DNA from: an uncultured Bacteroidia bacterium
Lineage (GTDB): Bacteria; Bacteroidota; Bacteroidia; Bacteroidales; UBA932
Assembly: GCA_902778855.1 (NCBI GenBank)
Contig: CACYZM010000018.1
Location: forward strand, 1-64,000
Direction: 5' to 3'
Length of the DNA: 64,000 nucleotides
The position numbers and the translations under genes are program-made. Within the stretch, counting starts at the first letter, position 1. Each line of letters opens with the position of its first letter. The notes beneath the pieces are model-generated. The model was not told the DNA's origin. It saw only the letters and a program-made list of their open reading frames with translations, and searched no databases. Positions 47,927 through 57,137 of this stretch are shown here, piece by piece.

Positions 47927-50450
47927 AGTTGCACTCGGTGATGAGGGGGACGGACAGCGTGCAGACGCTCTCCATTTCCTGTTTGACGATTTCCATGACC
48001 CGGTCGCGCTCGTCGGCCGTCACGTCGAAGACCAGTTCGTCGTGGACCTGGAGCACCATCTTGCTCTTGAGCCCTTCCGCGGCGAAGCGGCGGCTCACGG
48101 CGATCATGGCCAGTTTGATGATGTCGGCGGCGCTCCCTTGGATCGGGGCGTTGATGGCGTTGCGTTCGGCCAGCCCGCGGGCGACGGCGTTCTTGCTATT
48201 GATGTCGGGCAGGAAACGTTTACGGCCGAAAAGGGTCTCGACATAGCCTTTCTCCCGGGCCTGGGCGACCACGGCGTCCATATAGGCCTTGACGCCCGGA
48301 TAGCTTTGGAAATAGGCCTCGATGAAGGCCTTGGCCTCGGAGCGGGAGATGCCCATCCGCTGCGACAGGCCGAAGGCGGAGATGCCGTAGATGATGCCGA
48401 AGTTGGCTACTTTCGCGTGGCGGCGCTGCTCGGCGCTGACCTGTTCGGGATCGAGGTGGAAGATGCGGGCGGCCGTGGCGCGGTGGACGTCGGCGCCGTG
48501 GGCGAAGCCGGCCACCATATGCGCGTCGCCGCTCAGGTGGGCCATCAGCCGCAACTCGATCTGCGAATAGTCGGCCGACACGATCCAGCCGTCGGGATCG
48601 CCCGGAACGAAGGCCTCGCGGATCTTCATTCCACGCTCCGTGCGGATGGGGATGTTCTGCAGATTGGGCTTGAGGCTGCTCAGGCGGCCCGTGGCGGTGA
48701 GGGCCTGGGTAAAGGTGGTGTGGATCCGGCCGGTCGCCGGGTTGATGAGGGCCGGGAGCGGGTCGATATAGGTGGAGAGCAGTTTCTTGACGGCCCGGAA
48801 TTCCAGGATTTTCCCGACGATGGGATGCCGGTCGGCGATTTCCGTGAGGGTCTCTTCGTCGGTGGGGTAGCTGTCGTTGCGGCTCTTCTTGACGCGGGGA
48901 TTGAGGTTCAGCTTTTCGTAGAGGACGACGCCCAGCTGTTTGGGGGAGGAGAGGTTGAGCGCGGGTTCGCCCGCCAGCTCACGGGCCTCCTGCTCGATCT
49001 GCACGAGCTCTTTGGAGAGGACCCGGCTGTATTTGCCCAGCATCACCGGGTCGATCTTGACGCCGGTGGCTTCCATATCGGCGAGGATGCCGATCAGCGG
49101 CATCTCGATCCGGGTGTAGAGATCCCACAGGCGCTGTTCTTCCAGTTCCTGGCGAAGCAGCGGCTCGATGAGGCCGGCGGCCACGCATTCGCGTCCGCCC
49201 GCCTTGTCGTCGAAGTCGAAGAGCATCATCTGCCCGTCGGCGGCGGCTTCCGTCAGGTCGGCGCCGAGGTAAGCGGCCGCCTGGGTTTCCAGTTTGTGGC
49301 TCCGCTCGGGATTGAGCAGATAGTGCATGATCTCGATATCGTGGAGCGGCCCCTTGAGGGCGGTGTGTTTCAGGCCGAAGCCGCATTTGACGATCTTCTC
49401 GTCGGCCAGAACGGGCGCTGCCTCTTCGAAGGTGAGGCTGGCGTATTCATTGCCCGAGGCGAGCATCACGCGGTCGGAGAGCCGGACGGCGATGCGGCCG
49501 TCCTGACGCGCCTTGGCAAGCAACGCTTCCTTCGGGGCCGACTGGCAGGCGAGCACGTCGCGCTGGACGGTGGGAACGGCTTCGATCGACGGCACCAGCC
49601 CGCGCAGGGAGTTGAATTCATAGCGGTCGAACAGTTCGGCCACGCGGACCGGATCGGGCTGGCCGACGGCCAGCAGCGATTCCTCGACGGCGATGTCGAC
49701 ATCGGTCTTGACGGTGACCAGGAACTTGCTCTGATCTAGATGGGGCAGGGCTTCGCGGAATGCGGCCTGCTGCTTGGCGGGCAGTTCGTCGAGGTGCGCC
49801 TCGATGCCTTCCAGCGAACCGTATTTCGCCACCAGCTTGCGGGCGCCCACTTCGCCGACGCCGGCGACGCCCTTCACGTTGTCGGCCGCGTCGCCCCAGA
49901 TGGCCAGGATGTCGATGATCTGGGCGGGGTCGTCGATGCCGTAATGGGCGCAGACGGCGGCCTTGTCGACGATTTCATTGTCGGCGCCGCCCTTGCCGGG
50001 CTTGTACTGGAAGATATGGTCGCCGATCATCTGGCCCAGGTCCTTGTCGGGCGTGACCATATACACGTCGAAGCCGCGACCGGCGAAATCGCGGGCCACG
50101 GTGCCGATCACGTCGTCGGCCTCGAAGCCGGGCTTCATCAGCACGGGGATGCCGAGGGCGTCGACGATTTCGGAGAGCGGTTCGAGCGCGGCCTTCACCA
50201 GTTCGGGCGTGGCGGTGCGGGTGGCTTTGTATTCCGGGTAGATTTCGTGCCGGAAAGTCCCGCCCGGCGGGTCGAACATCACGGCCAGATGCGTGGGCTT
50301 CTCGCGGGCGATGAGTTCCAGCAGATACTTGGTGAACCCGAACAGGATGGACGTGTCCTCGCCTTTCGAGTTGATCATGGGCCGGCGCAGGAATGCGTAA
50401 TACATCCGGAAAATCAGCGCGTGGCCGTCGATCAGGTATAGGTTTTTCAT
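47898..50450 (-). CDS. polA: DNA polymerase I
   Basis: An 850-aa polymerase for repair and Okazaki-fragment processing. The N-terminal 5' nuclease (about 1-290) has IDGHALIFR, FEADDVIGTVAR, TPDKDLGQMI and GDAADNVKGVAGVG. The polymerase domain has motif A DYSQIELRLMAHLS, motif B RRHAKVANFGIIYG and motif C QVHDELVFDV. The middle 3'-5' exonuclease domain is short and the usual Asp-x-Glu motif is not visible (the region reads RIAVRLSDRVMLASG), so proofreading is probably lost. A TATATTTG box lies seven bases before the ATG. Confidence 0.96.
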   Translation of the reverse strand: MKNLYLIDGHALIFRMYYAFLRRPMINSKGEDTSILFGFTKYLLELIAREKPTHLAVMFDPPGGTFRHEIYPEYKATRTATPELVKAALEPLSEIVDALGIPVLMKPGFEADDVIGTVARDFAGRGFDVYMVTPDKDLGQMIGDHIFQYKPGKGGADNEIVDKAAVCAHYGIDDPAQIIDILAIWGDAADNVKGVAGVGEVGARKLVAKYGSLEGIEAHLDELPAKQQAAFREALPHLDQSKFLVTVKTDVDIAVEESLLAVGQPDPVRVAELFDRYEFNSLRGLVPSIEAVPTVQRDVLACQSAPKEALLAKARQDGRIAVRLSDRVMLASGNEYASLTFEEAAPVLADEKIVKCGFGLKHTALKGPLHDIEIMHYLLNPERSHKLETQAAAYLGADLTEAAADGQMMLFDFDDKAGGRECVAAGLIEPLLRQELEEQRLWDLYTRIEMPLIGILADMEATGVKIDPVMLGKYSRVLSKELVQIEQEARELAGEPALNLSSPKQLGVVLYEKLNLNPRVKKSRNDSYPTDEETLTEIADRHPIVGKILEFRAVKKLLSTYIDPLPALINPATGRIHTTFTQALTATGRLSSLKPNLQNIPIRTERGMKIREAFVPGDPDGWIVSADYSQIELRLMAHLSGDAHMVAGFAHGADVHRATAARIFHLDPEQVSAEQRRHAKVANFGIIYGISAFGLSQRMGISRSEAKAFIEAYFQSYPGVKAYMDAVVAQAREKGYVETLFGRKRFLPDINSKNAVARGLAERNAINAPIQGSAADIIKLAMIAVSRRFAAEGLKSKMVLQVHDELVFDVTADERDRVMEIVKQEMESVCTLSVPLITECNYGKNWREAH

Positions 50451-50456
50451 AACCTA

Positions 50457-50464
50457 CAAATATA
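50457..50464 (-). promoter_or_regulatory. Promoter -7 box for polA operon (TATATTTG)
   Basis: Minus-strand TAnnTTTG match immediately before polA; likely drives polA, the sigma factor and rsmG. Confidence 0.65.
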
Positions 50465-50544
50465 ATGCTTTTTTCGTAGCAACTGACTTTAAATTTATTT
50501 GTTGAAAAATTCTCAAATAATAGCGACAGTTCTTTCAAATTTGT

Positions 50545-50552
50545 TATATTTG
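50545..50552 (+). promoter_or_regulatory. Promoter -7 box for aminotransferase (TATATTTG)
   Basis: Plus-strand TAnnTTTG match, 30 bases before the ATG at 50583. Confidence 0.65.
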
Positions 50553-50582
50553 CAATACGATTGATAAAATTCTTAAACCATT

Positions 50583-51782
50583 ATGGATATTACCCCTTTG
50601 CTTTCGAACAATGCCCTGAGCATGCGCCGCTCCCAGATCCGTGACCTGCTCAGCGTCGCGACCCGCCCCGAAATCATCTCCTTTGCCGGTGGCTTCCCCA
50701 ATCCTGAAACCTTCCCGCTGGAAGATCTCAAATCCATTATGCAGGAAGTGCTCGACAAGGAGGGCTATGCCGCCCTCCAATACGGTTCCACCGACGGTGT
50801 CGTTTCTCTCCGCCAGGAGATATCCAAACTCTACAAACGCGAAGAAGGGCTTGACATTCCCATCAAGAATATTATGATCACGACGGCTTCGCAGCAGGCC
50901 CTCGACCTGGTCTCCCGCGTGTTCATCAATCCGGGCGACGTGGTGGTCTGCGGTCTTCCGTCCTATCTGGGCGCGCTCCAGGCCTTCTGGTCGTATCAGG
51001 GGCAGCCTTACGGCCTGCGTCACAACCGAGGCCTCGACGAAGCCTGCAACGTTCTCTGTGCGACGGGCAAGAAGCCGAAATTCCTCTATTCGATCCCTGA
51101 CTTCCAGAACCCTTCGGGTGAGACGATGACCCTCGATGAGCGCGAATACGCCGTGGAGGTGGCCAAGAAATACGATCTGCTGATCGTCGAGGATACGCCG
51201 TACAAGAACATCCGTTTCGCGGGAGAACGCCTTCCGTCGATGTATTCGATGGATCCCGAGCGGGTCATCATGCTCGGTACCTTCTCCAAGACTTTCGTCC
51301 CGGGCTTCCGCCTCGGCTGGGTGGTTGCTCCCGATAACGTCATCGACCGTCTCATCGTGGCCAAGCAGTCGGCCGACCTCTGCACGCCGGCTTTCAACCA
51401 GCTGGTCGCGGCCCGCTACCTGGCTTCCGGTGCGTACGACGAGAACCTGAAGAAAACCTGCGCCCTCTACAAGCGCAAGAAAGACCTGATGATCCAGGCT
51501 TTCGAAAAGTATATGCCGGAAGGCGTGAAATGGACGAATCCGGAAGGCGGTCTGTTCCTCTTCCTGAAACTCCCCAAGCAGTATGACTCCCGCGAACTGT
51601 TCGACCTGGCCATCAAGGAGAACGTGGCGTTCGTCACCGGCGATGCTTTCCACTGCGACGGAACCGGCAAGCACACCCTGCGCATGAACTTCTCCTTCGC
51701 GACCGACGAGAAGATCGAAGAGGGCGTCCGTCGGCTGGCCAACGCCATCCGGCAGCTGTACGCCAGATACGAAAACGATTAG
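50583..51782 (+). CDS. PLP-dependent aminotransferase (2-aminoadipate/MocR-like class)
   Basis: A 399-aa fold-type I aminotransferase. FAGGFPNPETFP, LQYGSTDGVVSLRQEI and TTASQQALDLVSRVF are typical of the LysN / 2-aminoadipate-type subgroup. SIPDFQNPSGETM and TFSKTFVPGFRLGW (Schiff-base lysine) complete the site. No GntR DNA-binding domain is attached. Substrate may be 2-aminoadipate, branched-chain or aromatic amino acids. It ends in a four-base overlap with convergent marC. Confidence 0.9.
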   Translation: MDITPLLSNNALSMRRSQIRDLLSVATRPEIISFAGGFPNPETFPLEDLKSIMQEVLDKEGYAALQYGSTDGVVSLRQEISKLYKREEGLDIPIKNIMITTASQQALDLVSRVFINPGDVVVCGLPSYLGALQAFWSYQGQPYGLRHNRGLDEACNVLCATGKKPKFLYSIPDFQNPSGETMTLDEREYAVEVAKKYDLLIVEDTPYKNIRFAGERLPSMYSMDPERVIMLGTFSKTFVPGFRLGWVVAPDNVIDRLIVAKQSADLCTPAFNQLVAARYLASGAYDENLKKTCALYKRKKDLMIQAFEKYMPEGVKWTNPEGGLFLFLKLPKQYDSRELFDLAIKENVAFVTGDAFHCDGTGKHTLRMNFSFATDEKIEEGVRRLANAIRQLYARYEND

Positions 51783-52354
51783 ATCATCGTGGCAAGATTG
51801 GCCGTGAAGAGTTTGACGGCCATGGCCAACAGGATGATTCCGAAGATTTTACGGAGAATATAAATGACGGTTGGGCCGAGCACTCGCTCGACCCAATCGA
51901 CGTATTTGAGCACGAAGTAGACCACCACCATGTTGAGGGCGATGGCCACGATGATGTTCTGGATCGCATATTCGGCCCGCATCGAAATGAGGGTGGTCAG
52001 CACGCCGGCGCCGGCGATCAGCGGGAAGATGATGGGCACGGCGTTGGCGGCGGAAGCGGGGCCGTCGTTGTTGATGATCTCCCGGCCCAGAATCATCTCC
52101 ATGCCATAGATGAAGATGATGATGGCGCCCGCCACGGCGAACGAGTTGATCTCCACGCCGAAGAGGGAGAGGAGTCCTTCGCCCGCGAAGAGGAAGGCCA
52201 CCAGGATGGCGAACGAGATGAGCGAAACCTTCAGCGGGCCGATCTTGGCCCCTTTGCTGCGCAGGTCGATGATGATGGGCAGCGAGCCCGTGATGTCGAT
52301 GATGGCGAAAAGCACGATGAACGCGCTGATGATCTCTTTGAAGCTGAAACTCAT
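51779..52354 (-). CDS. MarC-family integral membrane protein
   Basis: A 191-aa inner-membrane protein with six predicted helices, of the MarC/NAAT family. FAIIDITGSLPIIIDL, IIFIYGMEMILGR and AVPIIFPLIAGAGVLTTLI are family blocks. Function in bacteria is unsettled (once linked to antibiotic resistance; amino-acid transport proposed for some members). ATG 52354 (MSFSFKEIIS) is used; a longer upstream frame would run through the promoter. Confidence 0.88.
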   Translation of the reverse strand: MSFSFKEIISAFIVLFAIIDITGSLPIIIDLRSKGAKIGPLKVSLISFAILVAFLFAGEGLLSLFGVEINSFAVAGAIIIFIYGMEMILGREIINNDGPASAANAVPIIFPLIAGAGVLTTLISMRAEYAIQNIIVAIALNMVVVYFVLKYVDWVERVLGPTVIYILRKIFGIILLAMAVKLFTANLATMI

Positions 52355-52373
52355 TTCGGACGATTTTGTGCCG

Positions 52374-52381
52374 CAAAAATA
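52374..52381 (-). promoter_or_regulatory. Promoter -7 box for marC (TATTTTTG)
   Basis: Minus-strand TAnnTTTG match, 20 bases before the marC ATG and 12 bases from the divergent tpiA box. Confidence 0.55.
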
Positions 52382-52393
52382 CAACTAATTTTC

Positions 52394-52401
52394 TATATTT
52401 G
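52394..52401 (+). promoter_or_regulatory. Promoter -7 box for tpiA (TATATTTG)
   Basis: Plus-strand TAnnTTTG match, 33 bases before the tpiA ATG. Confidence 0.65.
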
Positions 52402-52434
52402 CAGTTTCAGGAAAACAACTAAACACTTGCAATA

Positions 52435-53190
52435 ATGAGAAAGAAAATCGTCGCCGGCAACTGGAAGATGAATACCACCGTTGCCGAAGGTCTGGCCCTG
52501 GCGAAGGGTATCGTGGAAAAAGTCGAAGAAGTGCCTGCGGACGTTACGCTGGTCGTGGCGCCGCCGTTCACGCATCTGACCTCCGTGGCCCAGGTGCTCG
52601 AGGGAACCCCGATCCAACTCTCGGCCCAGAACTGCGCCGACGAGCCGAAAGGCGCCTTCACGGGCGAAGTCTCCGCCGCCATGCTGAAGGACGCCGGCTG
52701 CGCCTATACGATCCTCGGCCACTCCGAGCGCCGCGAATACTATGGTGAAACCTCCGCCAAACTGGTCAAGAAGATGGCCCTCGCTTTCGAGAACGGCCTC
52801 GATGTGATCTTCTGCGTCGGTGAGAAACTGGCCGAACGCCAGGAAGGCATCCACTTCGACGTGGTCGCCACGCAGATCTCCGAAGTGCTCTTCACGCTCA
52901 CGGCCGAGCAGATGGCCCACGTCGTGGTTGCCTACGAGCCGGTCTGGGCCATCGGCACCGGTGTCACCGCCACCGCCGCCCAGGCGCAGGAAATCCACGG
53001 TTTCATCCGCAACACCCTGTCCGCCCACTTCGGCGAAGAAGTGGCCGAAGCCACCACGATCCTCTACGGCGGCAGCTGCAAGCCTTCCAACGCCCAGGAA
53101 CTCTTCGCCTGCCCCGACATCGACGGCGGCCTGATCGGCGGCGCCTCCCTGAAGGCCGGCGACTTCATCGCCATCGCCAAGGCGTACTAG
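52435..53190 (+). CDS. tpiA: Triosephosphate isomerase
   Basis: A 251-aa glycolytic enzyme interconverting dihydroxyacetone phosphate and glyceraldehyde 3-phosphate. The catalytic Lys is in GNWKMN, His in ILGHSERRE and Glu in VAYEPVWAIGTG; GGSCKPSNAQ and GLIGGASLK close the phosphate site. Standard length and single-gene unit with its own promoter and terminator. Confidence 0.98.
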   Translation: MRKKIVAGNWKMNTTVAEGLALAKGIVEKVEEVPADVTLVVAPPFTHLTSVAQVLEGTPIQLSAQNCADEPKGAFTGEVSAAMLKDAGCAYTILGHSERREYYGETSAKLVKKMALAFENGLDVIFCVGEKLAERQEGIHFDVVATQISEVLFTLTAEQMAHVVVAYEPVWAIGTGVTATAAQAQEIHGFIRNTLSAHFGEEVAEATTILYGGSCKPSNAQELFACPDIDGGLIGGASLKAGDFIAIAKAY

Positions 53191-53219
53191 TCGAATTCCG
53201 AAAACAACGACAGCCATTT

Positions 53220-53252
53220 GCCTGCTACGGTGCCCGTAGCAGGCATTTTTTT
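53220..53252 (+). terminator. Rho-independent terminator after tpiA
   Basis: Perfect 11-bp stem GCCTGCTACGG/CCGTAGCAGGC with loop TGC and then A-T7. Its last base reaches the stop codon of the convergent ThuA gene, and it may also act on that strand. Confidence 0.92.
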
Positions 53253-54019
53253 CATCGCCCGCGTCCGGCAGCGTAGAGGATTGCATTCAAGAGCAACTGG
53301 CGGAAGGCCTCGCTGTCCATCAATTTGGGACTGTGGCCGAACTGGATGTAAATGTTCGGCGCCTTCTTGGCGGTGTTGGTCCAGATGACCGGGTGGTCGC
53401 CCATTTCGATGCCGGCCGGGCGGGTGTAGGAAGCCTCGTCCACGTGCGCCAGCACCTGGATGTCCGGATTCAGGCGCGGACTCTTGTCATAGGTATACCA
53501 TTCGTCGTCCGGGATGACGAAACTGCCCGGCACGTTCCGGAACACGGGATGCTCCGGTCGCTCCACTTCCACGCAGGCGTCGGAGAGGTCGGCCATATAG
53601 TTGTCGTAGCGGATACCGCCCATGAATTCGCTGAACCAGTCCCACATCGGGAAGCCGTCGAATTCGCCCAACAGCGTCGCGTGGTGGAAGCCGACCCAGC
53701 CGCCGCGGCCGTTGTCAATATAGTCTTCAAAGGCTTCGAATGCGGCTTCGGGCCAGTTGTACGGGGCATAGTCCAGCTGGAGAATGACATCGAACCGCTT
53801 CAGATACTCCTTGTCCACCGGTGTTACGCGGGTGATGGGGGTAATGGTATAGTTGTAAGCGGAAGCGTTTTCCTCCAGCCAGGGGATGGCCACGTCGGTA
53901 AAGAGTTTGTGCCAGCCGTGATTCTCGTACAGGACCAGGACGGAAGTCGGCTTTTGGGGAGCGCAGGCGGCCGTACAGAGCGTCAGGGCGGCCAGCAACA
54001 GGATTTTTTTCAGTTTCAT
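53252..54019 (-). CDS. ThuA-domain lipoprotein
   Basis: A 255-aa exported lipoprotein (Cys19 after LCTAA) with the ThuA/glutamine-amidotransferase-like fold: VLVLYENHGWHKLF, RFDVILQLDYAP, GRGGWVGFHHATLL, PVIWTNTAKKAPNIYIQFGHS. ThuA proteins are linked to trehalose/sucrose and other sugar catabolism, but the biochemical role is unknown. It is the last gene of a five-gene minus-strand operon that also ends-caps with a second ThuA protein at 57138, which shares the GGWxGFHxA and VxWTNxxY blocks. Confidence 0.85.
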   Translation of the reverse strand: MKLKKILLLAALTLCTAACAPQKPTSVLVLYENHGWHKLFTDVAIPWLEENASAYNYTITPITRVTPVDKEYLKRFDVILQLDYAPYNWPEAAFEAFEDYIDNGRGGWVGFHHATLLGEFDGFPMWDWFSEFMGGIRYDNYMADLSDACVEVERPEHPVFRNVPGSFVIPDDEWYTYDKSPRLNPDIQVLAHVDEASYTRPAGIEMGDHPVIWTNTAKKAPNIYIQFGHSPKLMDSEAFRQLLLNAILYAAGRGR

Positions 54020-54025
54020 GACAGG

Positions 54026-55291
54026 CTAGGCTTCATCAGCAGTTTGGACCGGTTTGGAACCCCGGAGGGCATAGTAGAGCATAAAGAGTTCGCCGAACAG
54101 GACGATGAACCAAGAAGGTCGCCAGGCGCCGGTGGCGTCGGCCAGGATGCCCTGGAGCAGCGGCAGGATGGCGCCGCCGACCACGCCGATCATAAAGACG
54201 CCCGTCGCGATGCTGGTATATTTGCCCAGGTGCGCCGTGGCCAGCGTGAAGATGGCGCCCCACATGATCGAGTGGAACAGGCCGACGATGACCAGGACCC
54301 AGGGATTGTCGAGCACGATGGCCAGGATGACGAGCATGGCCGCCACGGATGTCGTGAAAACCAGCTGCGTACGCGGCGGAATCTTGCTCAGCGAACTGCC
54401 GACGCTGCGCCCGACGAGCATGCCGCCCCAGTAAAGCGTGGCCAGCAGGGCCGGCGAGGCGAGGCCTTTGTCGAGGGCGTACAGGTTGATGTTGCCGCCG
54501 ATGCAGACTTCCACGCCTACGTAGAAAAAGATGGCGATGACGCCGAGCGTCAGATGGCGGAACGACCAGACGCTGTGCTCGAGTTTGGTATTTCCCTCGT
54601 TGCGGGTGCCCTGGATGTCGGGCAGCGCGAAGCGGGAAAGAAGCAGGGCAAGCAGCAGGATGACGGCCGTCAGGATGATGAACGGCGTTTGGATCTGTTC
54701 GATCCGGACATCCTCCATGGCCAGGCCGCCGAAGACCACGCCGGTGACGAAATAGGGGGCCAGGGTGGTGCCCACGGAATTGGCGGTCCCGCCCATCGCC
54801 AGGCGCTGGATGGGCTGCGTCCCTTTCACGGAACAGGCCGACAGATACGGGTTGATGACCACCTGCAGGATTGTCGCCGATGCGCCCGTCACGAAAGAGC
54901 CCAGCAGGAAAACCAGGAATCCGGCGTGGAAACGGACGTTGCCCATCGTAATCATCGCCTTGGGGACGTGGACGGTAATCCAGGACGAGCAGAACGAAAG
55001 GAACAGGCCGGCCGCCATCACGAACAGGCCGCGCAGCAGAGTCCCCTTATAACCAAAGCGGTTCACCCAACGGGAGCCGAGGCCGCCGCACAGGGGATAG
55101 GCGAGGAACCAGGAGAACGTGATCAGCGTGGCGAACGTGTTTTTCAGGTTGCCCGCTCCCGACAGGAACGCATCTTTGAGCGGTCCCTGGAACTGGGTAT
55201 TGGCCGTGGTCAGGAACCCGATGATCAGGAACAGGAAGACCATGGTCAGGAAGGGCCCCAGATAGTTGACGGAGTTCTTTTCTTGTGTCAT
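54026..55291 (-). CDS. MFS sugar transporter, FucP/NagP type
   Basis: A 421-aa inner-membrane permease with 12 predicted helices, in the FucP-like sugar:H+ symporter branch (LTTANTQFQGPLKDAFL, then a long run of helices; VINPYLSACS in helix 4). This branch includes carriers for L-fucose, GlcNAc (NagP) and, in oral Bacteroidota, MurNAc. Beside a NagB-like gene and a GH18, an amino sugar is the likely substrate. It lies seven bases before the ThuA gene. Confidence 0.88.
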   Translation of the reverse strand: MTQEKNSVNYLGPFLTMVFLFLIIGFLTTANTQFQGPLKDAFLSGAGNLKNTFATLITFSWFLAYPLCGGLGSRWVNRFGYKGTLLRGLFVMAAGLFLSFCSSWITVHVPKAMITMGNVRFHAGFLVFLLGSFVTGASATILQVVINPYLSACSVKGTQPIQRLAMGGTANSVGTTLAPYFVTGVVFGGLAMEDVRIEQIQTPFIILTAVILLLALLLSRFALPDIQGTRNEGNTKLEHSVWSFRHLTLGVIAIFFYVGVEVCIGGNINLYALDKGLASPALLATLYWGGMLVGRSVGSSLSKIPPRTQLVFTTSVAAMLVILAIVLDNPWVLVIVGLFHSIMWGAIFTLATAHLGKYTSIATGVFMIGVVGGAILPLLQGILADATGAWRPSWFIVLFGELFMLYYALRGSKPVQTADEA

Positions 55292-55302
55292 AAGTGCAGG
55301 AT

Positions 55303-56034
55303 TTACAGGAGCGAGGCGGCTTCGGCGTCGAGCAGGAACTCGCAGGCGGGATGCAGTTGGAGCATACTGGCAGGCACGGCTTCCGTCACGGGACCGCAGA
55401 GCATTTGCTTGACGATGGCGGCCTTGTGCGTGCCTTTGGCGGCCAGGATGAGACGGCGGGCGTGCATCACGTCCTGCAGGCCCAGCGTGGCGCCGCCGAT
55501 CGGGTCGGTCAGGCCCAGCCCGAGTTCGCGCCGGACTCGGGCGTCCAGCTCGGGCAACACTTCGGCGACGCGGGCCGTGGAACCGAACGGCGTTCCGGGC
55601 TGATTGAATCCCAAGTGCCCGTTTTCCCCGAGCCCAAGGAGCAGGAGATCGATCCCGCCCCGGGCCTCGAGTTCAGCGGTAAATGCGGCAGCCGCCTGCG
55701 GGTAGTCATCCGGGCAGGTGGAGAGCATCAGGAATTGGCTATCGTCAATGTCGATGGCGTCGATCAGCTGGGTTTTCAGCATCGTATAGCAGGCGCCGCT
55801 GTACTCCTTGGGGACACCGGTGATTTCATCCTGTCCGAAGAAGGTGATTCCGCGGAGGTCCAGGGGATGGTCGGCCAGCATCCGGGCGAGGATGCGGTGC
55901 ATGTTGCCGGTAGTCCGGCCGGTCGACAGACCGATGACGGAACGGGGATTGGCGGCAATCTGGTCGTACAGGCGGCTTGCGGCCACCTGGTCGAACGATG
56001 CTTCGTCCGGCTGCACGTTGAGGGTCAGTTTCAT
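55303..56034 (-). CDS. Glucosamine/galactosamine-6-phosphate deaminase (NagB/AgaI family)
   Basis: A 243-aa cytoplasmic isomerase-deaminase that would convert an amino-sugar 6-phosphate to a ketose 6-phosphate and ammonia. GLSTGRTTGNMH binds phosphate, Asp69 in FFGQDEITG is the proton-transfer residue, and GENGHLGFNQPG holds His140. Where E. coli NagB has a catalytic Glu (FNEPG), this protein has Gln145. The change, and the short length, fit the galactosamine-6-phosphate isomerase-like subgroup better than classical NagB; activity should be treated as probable, not certain. Confidence 0.8.
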   Translation of the reverse strand: MKLTLNVQPDEASFDQVAASRLYDQIAANPRSVIGLSTGRTTGNMHRILARMLADHPLDLRGITFFGQDEITGVPKEYSGACYTMLKTQLIDAIDIDDSQFLMLSTCPDDYPQAAAAFTAELEARGGIDLLLLGLGENGHLGFNQPGTPFGSTARVAEVLPELDARVRRELGLGLTDPIGGATLGLQDVMHARRLILAAKGTHKAAIVKQMLCGPVTEAVPASMLQLHPACEFLLDAEAASLL

Positions 56035-56050
56035 AAGGCAGGGCCTCCGT

Positions 56051-57133
56051 TTAATGCGGGCGCCTGGCCCGCAGACCGGGCGTGGGGAGGGTCCCGTTGA
56101 GGGCCTGGTAGACGGTGCGGCGGAGGTCGCCGGCGGCGTTGTCGCCGTTATAGGCCCAGTACATGCAGCCCTTGAACCCTTTTTCCAGGGTATATTCCGC
56201 CTTGATGCGGAGGGATTTCTCTTCGTCGAAGCCGAAGACCATCTCGCCGGTTGCGTCGTCGGTCAGGTATGCTACCTGGGAGACATTGTGCCAATGGTAG
56301 GTGTATCCCGGCAGCAGATGGGCTTTGGTCACATCGACGCCGCGGGGGAAACCTTCCGCACCCCGTCCGTAGAACGGCAGGCCGACCACCAGTTTCTCCG
56401 GCGGGACGCCCTTCTCCAGATGGGCCTGGACGCATTCGGAAACGGACATCGATCCGGGCTCCAGCAACTCGGAGGGATAGAGCGGTGCATTGTGGTAAGG
56501 GGCGTGTCCGAGGTCGTAGGACATCACGTTGGTCCAGTCGATGTACTGGTCCAGGGCCGGGAAATCGTAGAATTTACCGGAGCCGGCCGTCGCGTGGGTC
56601 AGCAGTTTGTCCGGCCCGATGGCGGCCCGGATGTCGCGCATCAGCAGCGTGTAGTTGGCGATGTCGTTTTCCGAAGCCGAGATCTTGGCCACGTCTTCGC
56701 CGGGATATTCCCAGTCGATGTCGATTCCGTCGAGTTTGAATTCGTCCACGACGCGCTTGCAGTCCTTGGCGAATGCGCTCCGAAGTCCGTCTTCGGCGCA
56801 CATTTCGCTGAAATTACCGCTGCCCCAGCCGCCAATGGACAGGAGAATCTTGACGTGCGGATACTGGCGTTTGATGCTGACCAGCCGGTGCAGTTCGTCC
56901 GGATTGTCGAGGCGGACGCCGTTGAAAGTGTCGTTCACGTGCCCGAAGGCGTAGTTGATGTGGGTCAGGTAGGTAGCGTCCGGCAGTTCGTTCATCCGGA
57001 ACACATAGGCCAGCAGGATTTTCTCGGCCGGGTCGCCGTGCTTGGTTCCCAGTTCTTCCTGGGTCGGGCCCTGGGCCGTGCAGGCGGCCAGGCAAAGGGC
57101 GGCCGCCGCCAGGATAAGGAGTTGTTTGCGCAT
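56051..57133 (-). CDS. GH18 chitinase / endo-N-acetylglucosaminidase-like lipoprotein
   Basis: A 360-aa lipoprotein (Cys18 after LCLAA) consisting of one GH18 barrel. ILLSIGGWGSGNF is the SxGG motif, LDGIDIDWEYP is the full DxxDxDxE motif with acid Glu142, and NVMSYDLGHAP plus GCMYWAYNGD are later conserved strands. The catalytic set is complete, so it should cleave beta-1,4 bonds next to GlcNAc by substrate-assisted catalysis. It differs from the GH18 domain of the fusion at 31668. No chitin-binding domain is attached. Confidence 0.9.
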   Translation of the reverse strand: MRKQLLILAAAALCLAACTAQGPTQEELGTKHGDPAEKILLAYVFRMNELPDATYLTHINYAFGHVNDTFNGVRLDNPDELHRLVSIKRQYPHVKILLSIGGWGSGNFSEMCAEDGLRSAFAKDCKRVVDEFKLDGIDIDWEYPGEDVAKISASENDIANYTLLMRDIRAAIGPDKLLTHATAGSGKFYDFPALDQYIDWTNVMSYDLGHAPYHNAPLYPSELLEPGSMSVSECVQAHLEKGVPPEKLVVGLPFYGRGAEGFPRGVDVTKAHLLPGYTYHWHNVSQVAYLTDDATGEMVFGFDEEKSLRIKAEYTLEKGFKGCMYWAYNGDNAAGDLRRTVYQALNGTLPTPGLRARRPH

Positions 57134-57137
57134 ATCG

